Source: Pseudonocardia cypriaca
GTDB taxonomy: Bacteria; Actinomycetota; Actinomycetes; Mycobacteriales; Pseudonocardiaceae
Reading direction: 5' to 3'
Length of the DNA stretch: 64,000 bases
Assembly (NCBI RefSeq): GCF_006717045.1
Contig: NZ_VFPH01000001.1
Location: forward strand, 2,232,001 to 2,296,000
In this document: positions 1-8,248 of the stretch, in pieces
How the letters are laid out: each line of letters starts with the position of its first letter
How positions within the stretch are numbered: position 1 is the stretch's first letter
Program-made: the position numbers and the translations under genes
Notes under the pieces: generated by a model
What the model saw: only the letters and a program-made list of their open reading frames with translations
Databases searched by the model: none
Told to the model about the DNA's origin: nothing

Positions 1-496
1 CACGCACCACGTTGTCCACCACGATCATCGTGCCGGGCCGCGACAGGCGTAGGGCGTGCCGGAAGTACTCCGCGTTCGACTGCTTGTCGGCGTCGATGAA
101 GACCAGGTCGAACGGCCCGTCGAGGGTGGGGAGGGTGTCGATCGCGGGCCCGACCCGCACGTCGACGACGCCGCCGAGCCCGGCGCGGGCGACGTTCTCG
201 CGGGCCACCTCGGCGTGGGCCGGGTTGATCTCGCACGTCACGAGCTCGCCGTCGGCCGGGAGCGCGCGGGCGAGCCAGATCGTCGAGTAGCCGCCGAGCG
301 TGCCGATCTCGAGGATCCGGCGGGCGCCGACCGTGCGGGCGAGCAGGTGCAGCAGCTTGCCCTGCGCCGGGCTGACGTCGATCGCAGGCAGCCCGGCGAG
401 TGCGTTCGCCTCCTGCGCCGCGTCGAGCACCGGATCGGGCCCGAGCAGCTGCCCGGTGAAGTACTCGTCGACCCTTTCCCAGGTCTGCCTCTCCAT
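1..496 (-). CDS. Class I SAM-dependent O-methyltransferase, 3' end cut by window
   Basis: The minus-strand reading begins MERQTWERVDEYF and runs off the left edge after about 165 residues. The SAM-binding motif I is visible as ILEIGTLGGYSTIWLA, followed by an acidic ELVTCEINPAHAEVA segment and the FDLVFIDADK motif typical of the catechol/caffeoyl-CoA O-methyltransferase family (PF01596), where this Asp helps bind the divalent metal. Full family members are about 215-225 aa, so roughly 50 C-terminal residues are missing. The enzyme should methylate a hydroxyl of a small molecule using SAM in the cytoplasm; the substrate cannot be told. It is divergent from the sensor kinase gene, with 98 bases between the two starts. 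Confidence 0.85.
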   Translation of the reverse strand, partial: MERQTWERVDEYFTGQLLGPDPVLDAAQEANALAGLPAIDVSPAQGKLLHLLARTVGARRILEIGTLGGYSTIWLARALPADGELVTCEINPAHAEVARENVARAGLGGVVDVRVGPAIDTLPTLDGPFDLVFIDADKQSNAEYFRHALRLSRPGTMIVVDNVVR

Positions 497-594
497 GGTG
501 ATCAGCCTATGCGCGCCCGAGTTCGGGTTCGCCCTACCCTCAGCGGGAGGCGCACCGGCTGGGTTGCGTCGCGAGGGGGGACGAGAGTCGCGGT

Positions 595-1890
595 ATGACC
601 GAATACGTGCCCGTCACCGGGCCCATGACCGCCTCGCAGCGGTTCTGGCGGGGTCTCGGCTACCTGCTCGGTGGCCTCCCGCTCGCCATCGTCGCGTTCG
701 TGATCGCGGTCGCGGGGTTCGCCGCCGGGGTCGGCACGATCGTGGTGTGGCTCGGGCTGCCGATCCTCGCCGGCACGTTGCGGGCCTCGCGCGGGCTGGC
801 GGGCGTCGAGCGGCGGGGTGCCGAGTGGGCCACGGGCCGCCCGCTGCCGCCGCACCACTACCGCGAGACGCGCGGCCGGGGCATCGGCCGCCTGTTCAGC
901 ATGCTCGCCGACCCGCAGTCCTGGCGCGACCTCCTGCACGCCGTGGTGGCCTTCCCGGTGCGGCTCGCGATGTTCGTCATCGCCGTGGTCTGGACGGTCG
1001 GGGGGCTCGGCTCGGTGCTGTACGTCACGTGGGAGTGGTCGCTCCCCCGAGGAGACGGCGACGGTGGCCTGTTCTGGCTGATCTTCGGCTACCAGTTCCG
1101 GCTGGGCGAGATCGTGCTCAACACGGCGCTCGGCGTGATCATGGTGGCGACGGCACCGCTGGTGATCCGCGGGCTGGTCGCCGCCCGGGCGGGCCTGGCG
1201 CGTGGCCTGCTCACCAACCAGACCGCCGCTCTGCGCGCCCGCGCCGCCCAGCTGGAGTCCAGCAGGCGCGCCGCCGTGCAGGCCGAGGCGCAGACCCTGC
1301 GCCGGCTCGAGCGCGACATCCACGACGGCCCGCAGCAGCGGCTCGTCCGGTTGAACATGGACCTCGAGGCGGTCGCCCGGCGCCTCGACGACAACCCCGA
1401 CAAGGCGCGCCCGCTGGTGGCGGAGGCCCTGACGCAGAGCCGCGAGGCCCTCGACGAGCTGCGCGCCCTCTCCCGCGGCATCGCGCCGCCGATCCTCGCC
1501 GACCGCGGCCTCGGCCCCGCCCTCGCCGCCGCCGCCGCGCGCTGCCCGGTGGAGGTCTCCCTCGACGTCGCGCTCCCGCACGGGCAGCGCCTCGCGGCCG
1601 CCGTCGAGAACACCGCGTACTTCGTGGTCACCGAGGCGCTCACGAACGTCGCGAAGCACGCCAACGCCTCCCTCGTGACGGTGATGGTCAGCGCCGACGG
1701 CAGCCGCGTGCTGGTGCAGGTGCGCGACAACGGTCGCGGCGGCGCCCACCTCGGGAAGGGCCACGGCCTCGCCGGGCTCGCCGACCGCCTCGCCACCGTC
1801 GAGGGTGTGCTGGACGTGGTGAGCCCGCCCGGCGGACCCACCGTGCTGACCGCCGAGATCCCGCTGCGCGGGGTGGGGGATGATCGGTAG
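595..1890 (+). CDS. Membrane sensor histidine kinase (HisKA_3/NarL partner type)
   Basis: A 431-aa kinase. The first 190 residues hold four to five hydrophobic segments (about 20-60, 115-140 and 155-185) of the actinobacterial sensor-domain type. The dimerisation/phosphoacceptor helix contains ERDIHDGPQQRLV with the likely phospho-His at residue 243, followed by a HATPase_c domain with N box TEALTNVAKHA and G box VRDNGRGGA. This class phosphorylates LuxR/NarL-type regulators, and one follows 164 bases downstream, so the two form a two-component system. The ligand is unknown, and the short extracytoplasmic loops suggest sensing in or near the membrane. The ATG at 595 gives a natural short N-terminus. 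Confidence 0.93.
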   Translation: MTEYVPVTGPMTASQRFWRGLGYLLGGLPLAIVAFVIAVAGFAAGVGTIVVWLGLPILAGTLRASRGLAGVERRGAEWATGRPLPPHHYRETRGRGIGRLFSMLADPQSWRDLLHAVVAFPVRLAMFVIAVVWTVGGLGSVLYVTWEWSLPRGDGDGGLFWLIFGYQFRLGEIVLNTALGVIMVATAPLVIRGLVAARAGLARGLLTNQTAALRARAAQLESSRRAAVQAEAQTLRRLERDIHDGPQQRLVRLNMDLEAVARRLDDNPDKARPLVAEALTQSREALDELRALSRGIAPPILADRGLGPALAAAAARCPVEVSLDVALPHGQRLAAAVENTAYFVVTEALTNVAKHANASLVTVMVSADGSRVLVQVRDNGRGGAHLGKGHGLAGLADRLATVEGVLDVVSPPGGPTVLTAEIPLRGVGDDR

Positions 1891-2054
1891 TGTTCCCCAC
1901 CCGAGGTCCGGTGCCTGCGTCGGCGGATCCAGCTTTCCGCTGGGTGTGCCGGCGGGCCGGCCTCGTACCGGGCGTACTCGGTCGGTTCGCCGGTGCGCCC
2001 AGCGGGGAGCTGGGCCGTCGAGGCAGGTGCCGGACTTCGGGTGGGGGACACTAA

Positions 2055-2696
2055 ATGCGTGTGGTGCTCGCCGAGGACTCGCTCCTGCTCAGGGAGGGGC
2101 TCGTCCGCCTCCTCGACGAGGCAGGGGCCACCGTGGTGGCCGCCGTCGGCGACGGCGAGAGCCTGGTGACGGCCGTGCAGGAGCACAAGCCCGACGTCGC
2201 CGTCGTCGACGTGCGGATGCCCCCGTCGTTCACCGACGAGGGCCTGCGCGCGGCACTGGAAGTTCGCCGCACGGTGCCCGGCACGGCGATCCTGGTCCTC
2301 TCGCAGTACGTCGAGGAGTCCTACGCCTCCGACCTGCTCACCGCGGGCGGGGGCGTCGGCTACCTGCTGAAGGACCGGGTCTCCAAGCTCGCCGATCTCT
2401 CCGACGCGCTGCAGCGGGTGGTCGACGGCGGCACCGTCCTCGACCCGGAGGTCGTCTCGGCCCTGTTCGCACACCGCCGACGCCGCGACCCCCTCGCCGA
2501 GCTCTCCCCGCGCGAGCGCGAAGTGATGGCGCTCATGGCGGAGGGGCGCACCAACACCGCCATCGGCCGCGCACTGGTGATCAGCCAGGGAGCGGTGGAG
2601 AAGCACATCTCGTCGATCTTCACCAAGCTCGCCCTACCGCCGTCGGGCGACGACCACCGCCGCGTCATGGCGGTGCTGACCTGGCTGGGCGTCTAG
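2055..2696 (+). CDS. NarL/LuxR-family response regulator
   Basis: A 213-aa regulator. The receiver domain (1-120) has the acidic pocket AEDS near the N-terminus, phospho-acceptor Asp52 in VVDVRMPP, and the conserved Lys in YLLKDRV. The C-terminal LuxR-type HTH (about 145-205) reads LSPREREVMALMAEG, then GAVEKHISSIFTKL for the recognition helix. It is the evident partner of the sensor kinase just upstream, on the same strand. The 164-base gap holds no gene and could carry a separate promoter. Its targets cannot be named from sequence. Confidence 0.93.
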   Translation: MRVVLAEDSLLLREGLVRLLDEAGATVVAAVGDGESLVTAVQEHKPDVAVVDVRMPPSFTDEGLRAALEVRRTVPGTAILVLSQYVEESYASDLLTAGGGVGYLLKDRVSKLADLSDALQRVVDGGTVLDPEVVSALFAHRRRRDPLAELSPREREVMALMAEGRTNTAIGRALVISQGAVEKHISSIFTKLALPPSGDDHRRVMAVLTWLGV

Positions 2697-2708
2697 CGCT
2701 CAGGGGCA

Positions 2709-3293
2709 TCAGGTGTAGACACCCGTCGCGGCGGCGCGGGCGGCGTCCGTGGCGCATCGGACGGCGAGCGCGTCGTCGACGGTGCCGCCCAGCAGCAGGA
2801 TCTCGTGGTACAGCGGGGCGGTGGCGGCCACGAGCAGGCGTCGGGCGTCGGTGTCTGCCGGCGCCTCGCCGCGGGCCACGGCCCGGGCGACGACCACCTC
2901 GCAGCGGCGGTACCGGTCGTCGAGGAACTCGCGCAGGGCGGCGGCGGCCGCGGGGGAGCGGTACGAGGCGATGATCAGCGCCCGGCTCAGTGAACGCTCC
3001 CCGGCCAGGTGCTCGACGACGTCCCGGTTGAGCGCGACGAGGTCGGCGGCGAGCGAGCCGTGGTCGGCAGGCTGCCAGTCGTCCTCCCGGCCGGCGGCCA
3101 GCGCGTCGGCGAGGAGGCCGCCGACGTCGTGCCACCGCCGGTACACCGTGGCCCGGTGCACGCCCGACCGCTCCGCCACCCCGTCGACCGTGAGCCCGTC
3201 GACACCGTGGTCGAGCAGTTCGGCCTCGACGGCGGCCAGTACCGCGGTCCGGGTGCGAGCGGTGCGGCCCCCGGGCCGGCGCGCGATCGACAT
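2709..3293 (-). CDS. TetR/AcrR-family transcriptional repressor
   Basis: A 194-aa protein. The N-terminal HTH (about 10-60) includes GVDGLTVDGVAERSGVHRAT followed by VYRRW, the usual TetR DNA-binding helices. The remainder is an all-helical ligand domain like TetR_C_11. The gene is divergent from a streptogramin-lyase-like gene, with only 45 bases between the starts. That gap holds a clean palindrome (3311-3324), so the simplest reading is a repressor controlling itself and the lyase gene, released by a small ligand. The ligand is unknown; a streptogramin-type antibiotic is a guess from context. Confidence 0.9.
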   Translation of the reverse strand: MSIARRPGGRTARTRTAVLAAVEAELLDHGVDGLTVDGVAERSGVHRATVYRRWHDVGGLLADALAAGREDDWQPADHGSLAADLVALNRDVVEHLAGERSLSRALIIASYRSPAAAAALREFLDDRYRRCEVVVARAVARGEAPADTDARRLLVAATAPLYHEILLLGGTVDDALAVRCATDAARAAATGVYT

Positions 3294-3310
3294 GCCTCTA
3301 TCCTCCTATT

Positions 3311-3324
3311 GCGACATCAGTCGC
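3311..3324. promoter_or_regulatory. Probable TetR operator between divergent genes
   Basis: The perfect inverted repeat GCGAC-ATCA-GTCGC sits midway between the TetR start (3293) and the lyase start (3339). A 14-base dyad overlapping both promoters is the usual TetR operator layout. A strong Shine-Dalgarno AGGAGG at 3329-3334 follows it for the lyase gene. Confidence 0.55.
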
Positions 3325-3338
3325 GTCTAGGAGGTCTG

Positions 3339-4220
3339 ATGCTCATTCGAACCCCGGTCGGTGAAGCCGGCGCCGGCCCGTACGCCGTTGCCGTCGATGC
3401 CGCGGGCGATGCCTGGGTCACGCTCGTGCACTCCGGCCAGGTCGCTCGCCTGCCATCCGACGGCCCGGCCGAGCTGCACGACCTCGGGAACCCGGCCTCC
3501 CGGCCGTCGCTGCTCGCGGTCGGACCGGACGGGGCCGTGTGGGTCACCCGGGGCGGCGACGACCGCATCGACCGCCTCGGCGGGGCGGGACGCAGCTTCC
3601 CCGTCAGCGGCGGGCCGTTCGGGATCGCCGTCGCGCCTGATGGCGCCGTCTGGTTCACGGCCACCGGCGCGGACGCCGTCGGCCGGCTCGCTCCGGACGG
3701 GGAGGTCGCGCTCACGCCGGTGCCCGGTGACAGCGGCATGCCCGCGATGGTCACAGCGGGGCCGGACGGCGCGATGTGGTTCACCCTCAACCGGGGCGCC
3801 GCGCTCGGCCGCGTCGACGCCTCGGGCGAGATCACCGTCCACCCCCTCCCGGATCCCGGGTGCGGCCCCGTGGGGATCGCGGCAGACCGCGACGCGCTGT
3901 GGTTCGCCGAGATCGGCGCCGGGCGCGTCGGGCGGCTCGTCCCGGGGGAGCCGTTGCAGGAGTTCGACCTGCCGGACCGGGGCGCTCGCCCGCACGCCGT
4001 CGCACCGGACGGCGAAGGCGGCTGCTGGGTCACGCTGTGGGCCGCGAGCGCCCTGGCCCACCTCGACGTGGACGGCGCCGTGACCGCCGTGCACGACCTC
4101 GGAGCGGGGAGCGAGCCGCACGGCGTGGCCGTTGCTCCCGACGGCGCGGTGCTCGTCGCCCTCGAAAGCGGCGAGGTCGTCACCGTGCGCGGGAAAGGCA
4201 TTCATAGAGCATGTGAATGA
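3339..4220 (+). CDS. Virginiamycin B lyase-like beta-propeller (streptogramin lyase family)
   Basis: A 293-aa protein made of repeated propeller blades of the form APDGAVWFTATGADAVGRL, about seven of them, with no signal peptide. Length and blade sequence match the Vgb family (about 290-300 aa). Vgb enzymes linearise type B streptogramins by a metal-dependent elimination at the ester bond. The late blades contain RPHAVAPDGEGGCWVTLW and EPHGVAVAPDG, where family catalytic His residues would lie, but I could not align them. The ATG at 3339 is chosen because AGGAGG lies 5 bases upstream. Other family members are uncharacterised SMP-30/NHL-like proteins, so antibiotic lyase activity is plausible, not proven. 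Confidence 0.75.
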   Translation: MLIRTPVGEAGAGPYAVAVDAAGDAWVTLVHSGQVARLPSDGPAELHDLGNPASRPSLLAVGPDGAVWVTRGGDDRIDRLGGAGRSFPVSGGPFGIAVAPDGAVWFTATGADAVGRLAPDGEVALTPVPGDSGMPAMVTAGPDGAMWFTLNRGAALGRVDASGEITVHPLPDPGCGPVGIAADRDALWFAEIGAGRVGRLVPGEPLQEFDLPDRGARPHAVAPDGEGGCWVTLWAASALAHLDVDGAVTAVHDLGAGSEPHGVAVAPDGAVLVALESGEVVTVRGKGIHRACE

Positions 4221-4275
4221 GTATCCGCTGATTTTGACATTGGATTAATTCGTCGGCCGCCGCCATGCTCGCTTC

Positions 4276-4896
4276 ATGACGACATTCGCGGTCGCGGCCC
4301 TGTTGCTGATCATGATGCCGGGCCCGGACCAGGCCTTGATCACCGGCAACTCGCTGCGCGGCGGCCGCCGGGGCGGGTTGCTGACCATGCTCGGCGGCGT
4401 GCTGGGCGTGGCGGTGCACGCCGCAGGTGCCGCGCTCGGGCTGTCGGCGCTGCTGATCGCGTCGGCAACGGCGTTCACCGCGCTGAAGATCGTCGGTGCG
4501 GTGTACCTGCTGTGGCTCGCCGTGCAGATGCTGCGGTCGGCGAGGCGAACCAGCCGCGAGCCGGACGACGCCGCGGTGGTCGCGGTGCCGCAGCGGTGGA
4601 CGGCCTACGTGCGGCAGGGCTTCCTGTCGAACGCGCTCAACGTGAAGGTGGCGCTGTTCTTCGTCACCTTCCTGCCGCAGTTCCTCTCCGTCGACAGCGC
4701 CTCGCCGCGGGTCGAGGCCTTGCTGCTGTCCGCGATCTTCGCGGTGCTCTTCGTGGCCTGGTTCGGCCTGTACGTCGCCGTGGTCGACCGGCTCGGCCGC
4801 TGGTTGCGGCGCCCGCGCGTGAAGGCGCGCATCGAGCAGTTCACCGGGCTGGTGCTGGCCACCGTCGCCGTCCGGCTCGCCACGGCCGCCCACTGA
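4276..4896 (+). CDS. LysE/RhtB-family amino-acid exporter
   Basis: A 206-aa inner-membrane protein with about six hydrophobic segments. The N-terminus LLLIMMPGPDQALITGNSLR carries the family motif PGP near the first helix, followed by GGLLTMLGGVLGVAVHA. The family exports amino acids or derivatives such as homoserine, threonine, lysine and arginine. No regulator of the LysG type is adjacent. The preceding 55 bases are AT-rich compared with the surroundings (around 4230-4255), consistent with a promoter, but no clean -35/-10 pair could be fixed. Confidence 0.88.
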   Translation: MTTFAVAALLLIMMPGPDQALITGNSLRGGRRGGLLTMLGGVLGVAVHAAGAALGLSALLIASATAFTALKIVGAVYLLWLAVQMLRSARRTSREPDDAAVVAVPQRWTAYVRQGFLSNALNVKVALFFVTFLPQFLSVDSASPRVEALLLSAIFAVLFVAWFGLYVAVVDRLGRWLRRPRVKARIEQFTGLVLATVAVRLATAAH

Positions 4897-4906
4897 TGCC
4901 TTGCTC

Positions 4907-5800
4907 TCACAGGCGGCCGGAGCGCAGCTCCGTGACCGCGAGGCGAGCGGCCTGGCCGATCACGGCGTCGGCCCGGGGCAGCAGCTCCTCGGCGCGGGCG
5001 GCGCGGGTGAACACCGCGACCGCGACCGGGCGCTCGCCGTCGAACTGCACCACGCCCACCTCGTTGCGGACCGCGGCCAGGGTGCCGGTCTTGCCGGCCA
5101 CCCGCACCCCGACCGGGGGGAAGCCCGAGCGCAGCCGGTGCTGCCATGCCTGCGCGCCGAGCAGTTCCCGGGCGAACCGGCACCGTTCGGGCGAGGCCGC
5201 GCGGTCGGACCAGACGGCGGCGAGCAGGCGGGTCATCTCGCGCGGGGTCGTGGCGCTGGCGAGCACGGCGTCGTACGCACGAACGGCCGGTGCGGCGTCG
5301 TTGCTGGTCAGTGCGCGGAACGCGGCGGCGGTGTCGGCGGTGGCGGTGTCGGTCACGAGGCTGCGGTGGACGTCGGCCGTGCCGCCGAGCACGCGCGTGC
5401 GCTCCAGCCCGAGGTCGCTCAGGGTCTCGTTCACGTGCGCGAGGCCGACGCGCCGGAGCAGGACGTCGGCCGCGGTGTTGTCCGACACGCTGATCATCGA
5501 GCAGGCGAGGTCGCGCCACGACATCGTCACGGGGTCGCGCAGTACGGACAGGCCGGTGGGGCCGGCCGTGTGCTCGGCCGGGTGGACGGTGACCCGCTCG
5601 CGCGGGTCGATCTCACCGGCGTCCACGCGCCGGCAGAACGCGACGAGCAACGGCAGCTTGTAGACCGACGCCATCACGGCCGGCTCGTCCGGGTCCACCC
5701 CGACCTCGCGGGTCGGCCCGTCGATCGGTGCGGCGTGCAGCCGGCCCTGGACGCCTGCGTCGGCGAACGTGCGGCGGATCTCCCGCTCCAGCCCCGTCAC
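4907..5800 (-). CDS. Cytoplasmic SxxK beta-lactamase-like protein (BlaB-like)
   Basis: A 297-aa protein of the class A beta-lactamase/PBP fold (PF13354). It has an SxxK motif ASVYK with Ser45/Lys48, an SDN-type motif VSDNTAADVLL and the triad AGKTGTL. There is no signal peptide or lipobox: the protein begins VTGLEREIRR. The GTG at 5800 overlaps the stop of the LysR gene in GTGA, which fixes the start; a longer upstream reading would run into the LysR gene. It is co-transcribed with that LysR regulator, and both are divergent from a secreted beta-lactamase gene. In Streptomyces cacaoi the same layout (blaA LysR, blaB SxxK protein, divergent blaL) controls beta-lactamase induction, so a sensing role is more likely than hydrolysis. 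Confidence 0.82.
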   Translation of the reverse strand: MTGLEREIRRTFADAGVQGRLHAAPIDGPTREVGVDPDEPAVMASVYKLPLLVAFCRRVDAGEIDPRERVTVHPAEHTAGPTGLSVLRDPVTMSWRDLACSMISVSDNTAADVLLRRVGLAHVNETLSDLGLERTRVLGGTADVHRSLVTDTATADTAAAFRALTSNDAAPAVRAYDAVLASATTPREMTRLLAAVWSDRAASPERCRFARELLGAQAWQHRLRSGFPPVGVRVAGKTGTLAAVRNEVGVVQFDGERPVAVAVFTRAARAEELLPRADAVIGQAARLAVTELRSGRL

Positions 5801-6627
5801 GGCAGGACGTCCAGCACGGCGTCGAGGACGGCGGGCCTCGGACCCCGCCACGCCACGCGCAGCCGTAGCGGCAGCGGCTCACCTGCGATCTCGCGCCGGA
5901 CGACGCCGGGCGCGTCGAGATCCGGTTCGGCGGTGAGCGCGAACGCCCGCCCGGCGGCGACGAGCGCCAGTGCGGCGCGGTCGTCCGGAGCGCCCAGCGG
6001 GGTGGTGACGAGCCCGCGCTGTTCCAGCGTGTCGAGCAGGAGGTCGTGCGCCGCCGGTGCGTGGGCCCGCGGGGGAGCGGCGAGCGCCAGCCCACGCAGC
6101 GACCGCAGGACCACGGGACCCGGCGCCGGGTGGCCGGCCGGGAGGAGCAGCGTGGTGGCGAGGTGGTGGACCGGCCCGCTCTGCAGCGAGCCGAGGAGCG
6201 CGGGGTGCAGCACGACGGCGAGGTCGAGCCGGCCCGCCGAGAGCGCGTCGAGGAGCTCGGTGGACGGCGCGGTGACGATCTCCGGCGGGTTGCTGCACGC
6301 GGTGACGAGCGCGGCGAGCGTCCGGATCGGGAGCTGCGGCACGGCGCCGATCCGGACCGGCGCCGAGCCGTGCGCGCTCGCCGCTCGGCGCAGGTCCTCG
6401 GCTCCCTCCAGGAGGGCTCTGGCCCGCGGGAGGAGGTCGCGGCCTGCTGCGTTGAGCCGGGCGCCGCGGGAGCTGCGGTCGACCAGCACCACGCCGAGCG
6501 ACCGCTCCAGCCGCTGCAGCCCCTGCGAGAGCGGGGGCTGCGCGATCCCGAGCCGGGCGGCGGCGTGCCCGAAGTGCTCCTCCTCGGCGATCGTGACGAA
6601 GAACTCCAGGTGCCGGAGGAGATCCAC
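5797..6627 (-). CDS. LysR-family regulator, AmpR/BlaA position
   Basis: A 276-aa LysR protein starting at a GTG (6627). The winged HTH at residues 1-60 reads HFGHAAARLGIAQPPLSQGL then QRLERSLGVVLVDR; the effector domain follows from about 90. Its gene is divergent from the class A beta-lactamase gene across a 94-base gap holding a T-N11-A dyad. It overlaps the next gene, the cytoplasmic SxxK protein, by 4 bases. This is the arrangement of AmpR-ampC in Gram-negatives and blaA-blaL in Streptomyces cacaoi, so it probably activates the beta-lactamase gene in response to beta-lactams or cell-wall fragments. That role is inferred from position. Confidence 0.88.
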   Translation of the reverse strand: MDLLRHLEFFVTIAEEEHFGHAAARLGIAQPPLSQGLQRLERSLGVVLVDRSSRGARLNAAGRDLLPRARALLEGAEDLRRAASAHGSAPVRIGAVPQLPIRTLAALVTACSNPPEIVTAPSTELLDALSAGRLDLAVVLHPALLGSLQSGPVHHLATTLLLPAGHPAPGPVVLRSLRGLALAAPPRAHAPAAHDLLLDTLEQRGLVTTPLGAPDDRAALALVAAGRAFALTAEPDLDAPGVVRREIAGEPLPLRLRVAWRGPRPAVLDAVLDVLP

Positions 6628-6645
6628 GGCGAGACGGTAGCAGCG

Positions 6646-6697
6646 GCGATAGCCGATCCATATCGCGCCCCGCGTGTCGTCATATTTGCGCTATCGC
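6646..6697. promoter_or_regulatory. LysR-type operator in the divergent bla promoter
   Basis: GCGATA (6646-6651) and TATCGC (6661-6666) are perfect inverted arms nine bases apart. They contain the LysR signature T-N11-A (T6650, A6662). A third half-site TATCGC recurs at 6692-6697, so an outer dyad GCGATAGC/GCTATCGC also spans 6646-6697. A strong dyad plus a weaker half-site nearer the regulated gene is the normal recognition-plus-activation layout of LysR regulators. Confidence 0.65.
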
Positions 6698-6721
6698 TCG
6701 GCCGTTGCTTGCCTGTTGCGC

Positions 6722-7624
6722 ATGATCGAGAAGAAGCTCAGTCGCCGTTCCGTCCTCGGCGCGGCGCTGCTGCTGCCGCTGGCCGGGTGCGCCACGGCGT
6801 CCCCGCCCCCGTCCCCGCCGCTCGCGCCGCCGGCCCCCGAACCCGTACGCACGGATCGGCTGGCCGAGCTGGAGCAGCGCTTCGACGCGCGCCTCGGGGT
6901 CTACGCGGTGGACACCGGCACCGGGCGGGAGCTGGCCCACCGCGCGGACGAGCGGTTCGCGATGTGCTCGGTGTTCAAGGCGCTGGCCGCGGCCGCGGTG
7001 CTGCACCGCACGCCGCCCGAGTACCTGGACGAGCGCGTGCGGTTCACCCAGGCCGACCTCGTCGATCCCTCGCCGGTCGCGGCGCAGCACGTCGCCGACG
7101 GCATGACGATCCGCGAGCTCTGCGACGCCGCCGTCCGCTACAGCGACAACACCGCGGGCAACCTGCTGCTGGCCGACGTCGGCGGGCCGCCCGGGATCAC
7201 CGCGTTCGCCCGCTCGCTCGGCGACCAGGTCTCCCGGCTCGACCGCGCGGAACCCGAGCTGAACACCGCGATCCCCGGCGACGAGCGCGACACCACCACC
7301 CCGCGGGCGATCGCGGGGAGCTTCCGGGCGCTGGTGCTCGGCGACCACCTCGACCCGGCCGACCGCGACCTGTTCACCCAGTGGCTGGTCGGCAACACGA
7401 CCGGCGACGAGCGGATCCGCGCCGGGATGCCCCCGGGCTGGCGGGTGGGCGACAAGACCGGCACGGGCAGCTACGGCACCGCCAACGACGTGGCGATCCT
7501 GTGGCCGCCCGACGGGGCGCCCATCGCGCTCGCGGTGCTGACGTCCAGGGCGGCCGAGGACGCGACCCGGGACTACGCCCTCCTCGCGCAAGCCGCGGCC
7601 GTGGTGGCGCAGGAGCTCGGCTGA
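6722..7624 (+). CDS. Class A beta-lactamase, Tat-exported lipoprotein
   Basis: A 300-aa serine beta-lactamase. The N-terminus MIEKKLSRRSVLGAALLLPL has a twin-arginine motif (SRRSVL) and ends in lipobox LAGC with Cys23, so it is probably exported by Tat and anchored outside as a lipoprotein, as is mycobacterial BlaC. Active-site motifs are all present: CSVFK (Ser83, Lys86), YSDNTAGN, AEPELN containing the Glu166 equivalent, and GDKTGTG. A Pro-rich linker follows the lipobox. The ATG at 6722 is preferred over an upstream start because it begins the signal peptide cleanly. It hydrolyses penicillins and perhaps cephalosporins at the cell surface. The divergent LysR gene and operator suggest induction. 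Confidence 0.94.
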   Translation: MIEKKLSRRSVLGAALLLPLAGCATASPPPSPPLAPPAPEPVRTDRLAELEQRFDARLGVYAVDTGTGRELAHRADERFAMCSVFKALAAAAVLHRTPPEYLDERVRFTQADLVDPSPVAAQHVADGMTIRELCDAAVRYSDNTAGNLLLADVGGPPGITAFARSLGDQVSRLDRAEPELNTAIPGDERDTTTPRAIAGSFRALVLGDHLDPADRDLFTQWLVGNTTGDERIRAGMPPGWRVGDKTGTGSYGTANDVAILWPPDGAPIALAVLTSRAAEDATRDYALLAQAAAVVAQELG

Positions 7625-7648
7625 TCGTCGATCTGTAGGTTCGAACCG

Positions 7649-8248
7649 GTGTCGACCGCGCGCTCAGCCAGGACCCGACGCGCCGTGGTCGGAATGCTCG
7701 TGGCGTCGCTGTTCGGCGCCCTCGCCGCGGTGACGGCGCTGGGCGCCACCGGTCGGATGGTGCTCGTCTGGGTGCCGGTCGTGGGGCGGCCGATCGCGAT
7801 CGTCGAGGAGATCCCCGGCCCGGAGACCGGTCCGGTGTGCCCGCTCGACGCGCGCTACGTCGACGAGCCCGCGGTGAAGCTGCGCCCGGACGTCCTCGCC
7901 GCCTGGCAGCGGCTGCGGACCGCGGCGGGCGGGCAGGGCGTGCAGCTCTGCGTCAACGACGGCAAGCGGAGCCGGGAACAGCAGGCGCGGCAGTTCGCCG
8001 ACGCGGTGCAGCAGTTCGGCAGCGCGGAGCTGGCCAGCAAGTACGTGCTGCAGCCCGACGAGTCGATGCACGTCCGAGGCATCGCGGTGGACATCCAGCC
8101 GCTTGCTTCCGCTGCGTGGGTCGAGCGCAACGGAGTCGCCCACGGGTGGTGCCGCCGCTACGAGAACGAGCCGTGGCACTTCGAGTACGACCCCGCCTAC
8201 ACGACGTCCGGCTGCCCTGCGTTGCTGCCGAGCGCCACCGGGTCCTAG
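7649..8248 (+). CDS. VanY-type D-Ala-D-Ala carboxypeptidase, membrane-anchored
   Basis: A 199-aa protein with an N-terminal membrane segment (about 12-45) and a peptidase M15B domain. Zinc-site motifs are SMHVRGIAVDIQP (SxHxxGxAxD) and NEPWHFEY (ExWHFEY). The family removes D-alanine from peptidoglycan stem peptides outside the membrane and can affect glycopeptide and beta-lactam susceptibility. It begins with GTG only 24 bases after the beta-lactamase stop, so the two are probably one cell-wall stress transcript. It converges with the NHL/thioredoxin gene, whose stop overlaps its own by 4 bases. Confidence 0.87.
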   Translation: MSTARSARTRRAVVGMLVASLFGALAAVTALGATGRMVLVWVPVVGRPIAIVEEIPGPETGPVCPLDARYVDEPAVKLRPDVLAAWQRLRTAAGGQGVQLCVNDGKRSREQQARQFADAVQQFGSAELASKYVLQPDESMHVRGIAVDIQPLASAAWVERNGVAHGWCRRYENEPWHFEYDPAYTTSGCPALLPSATGS

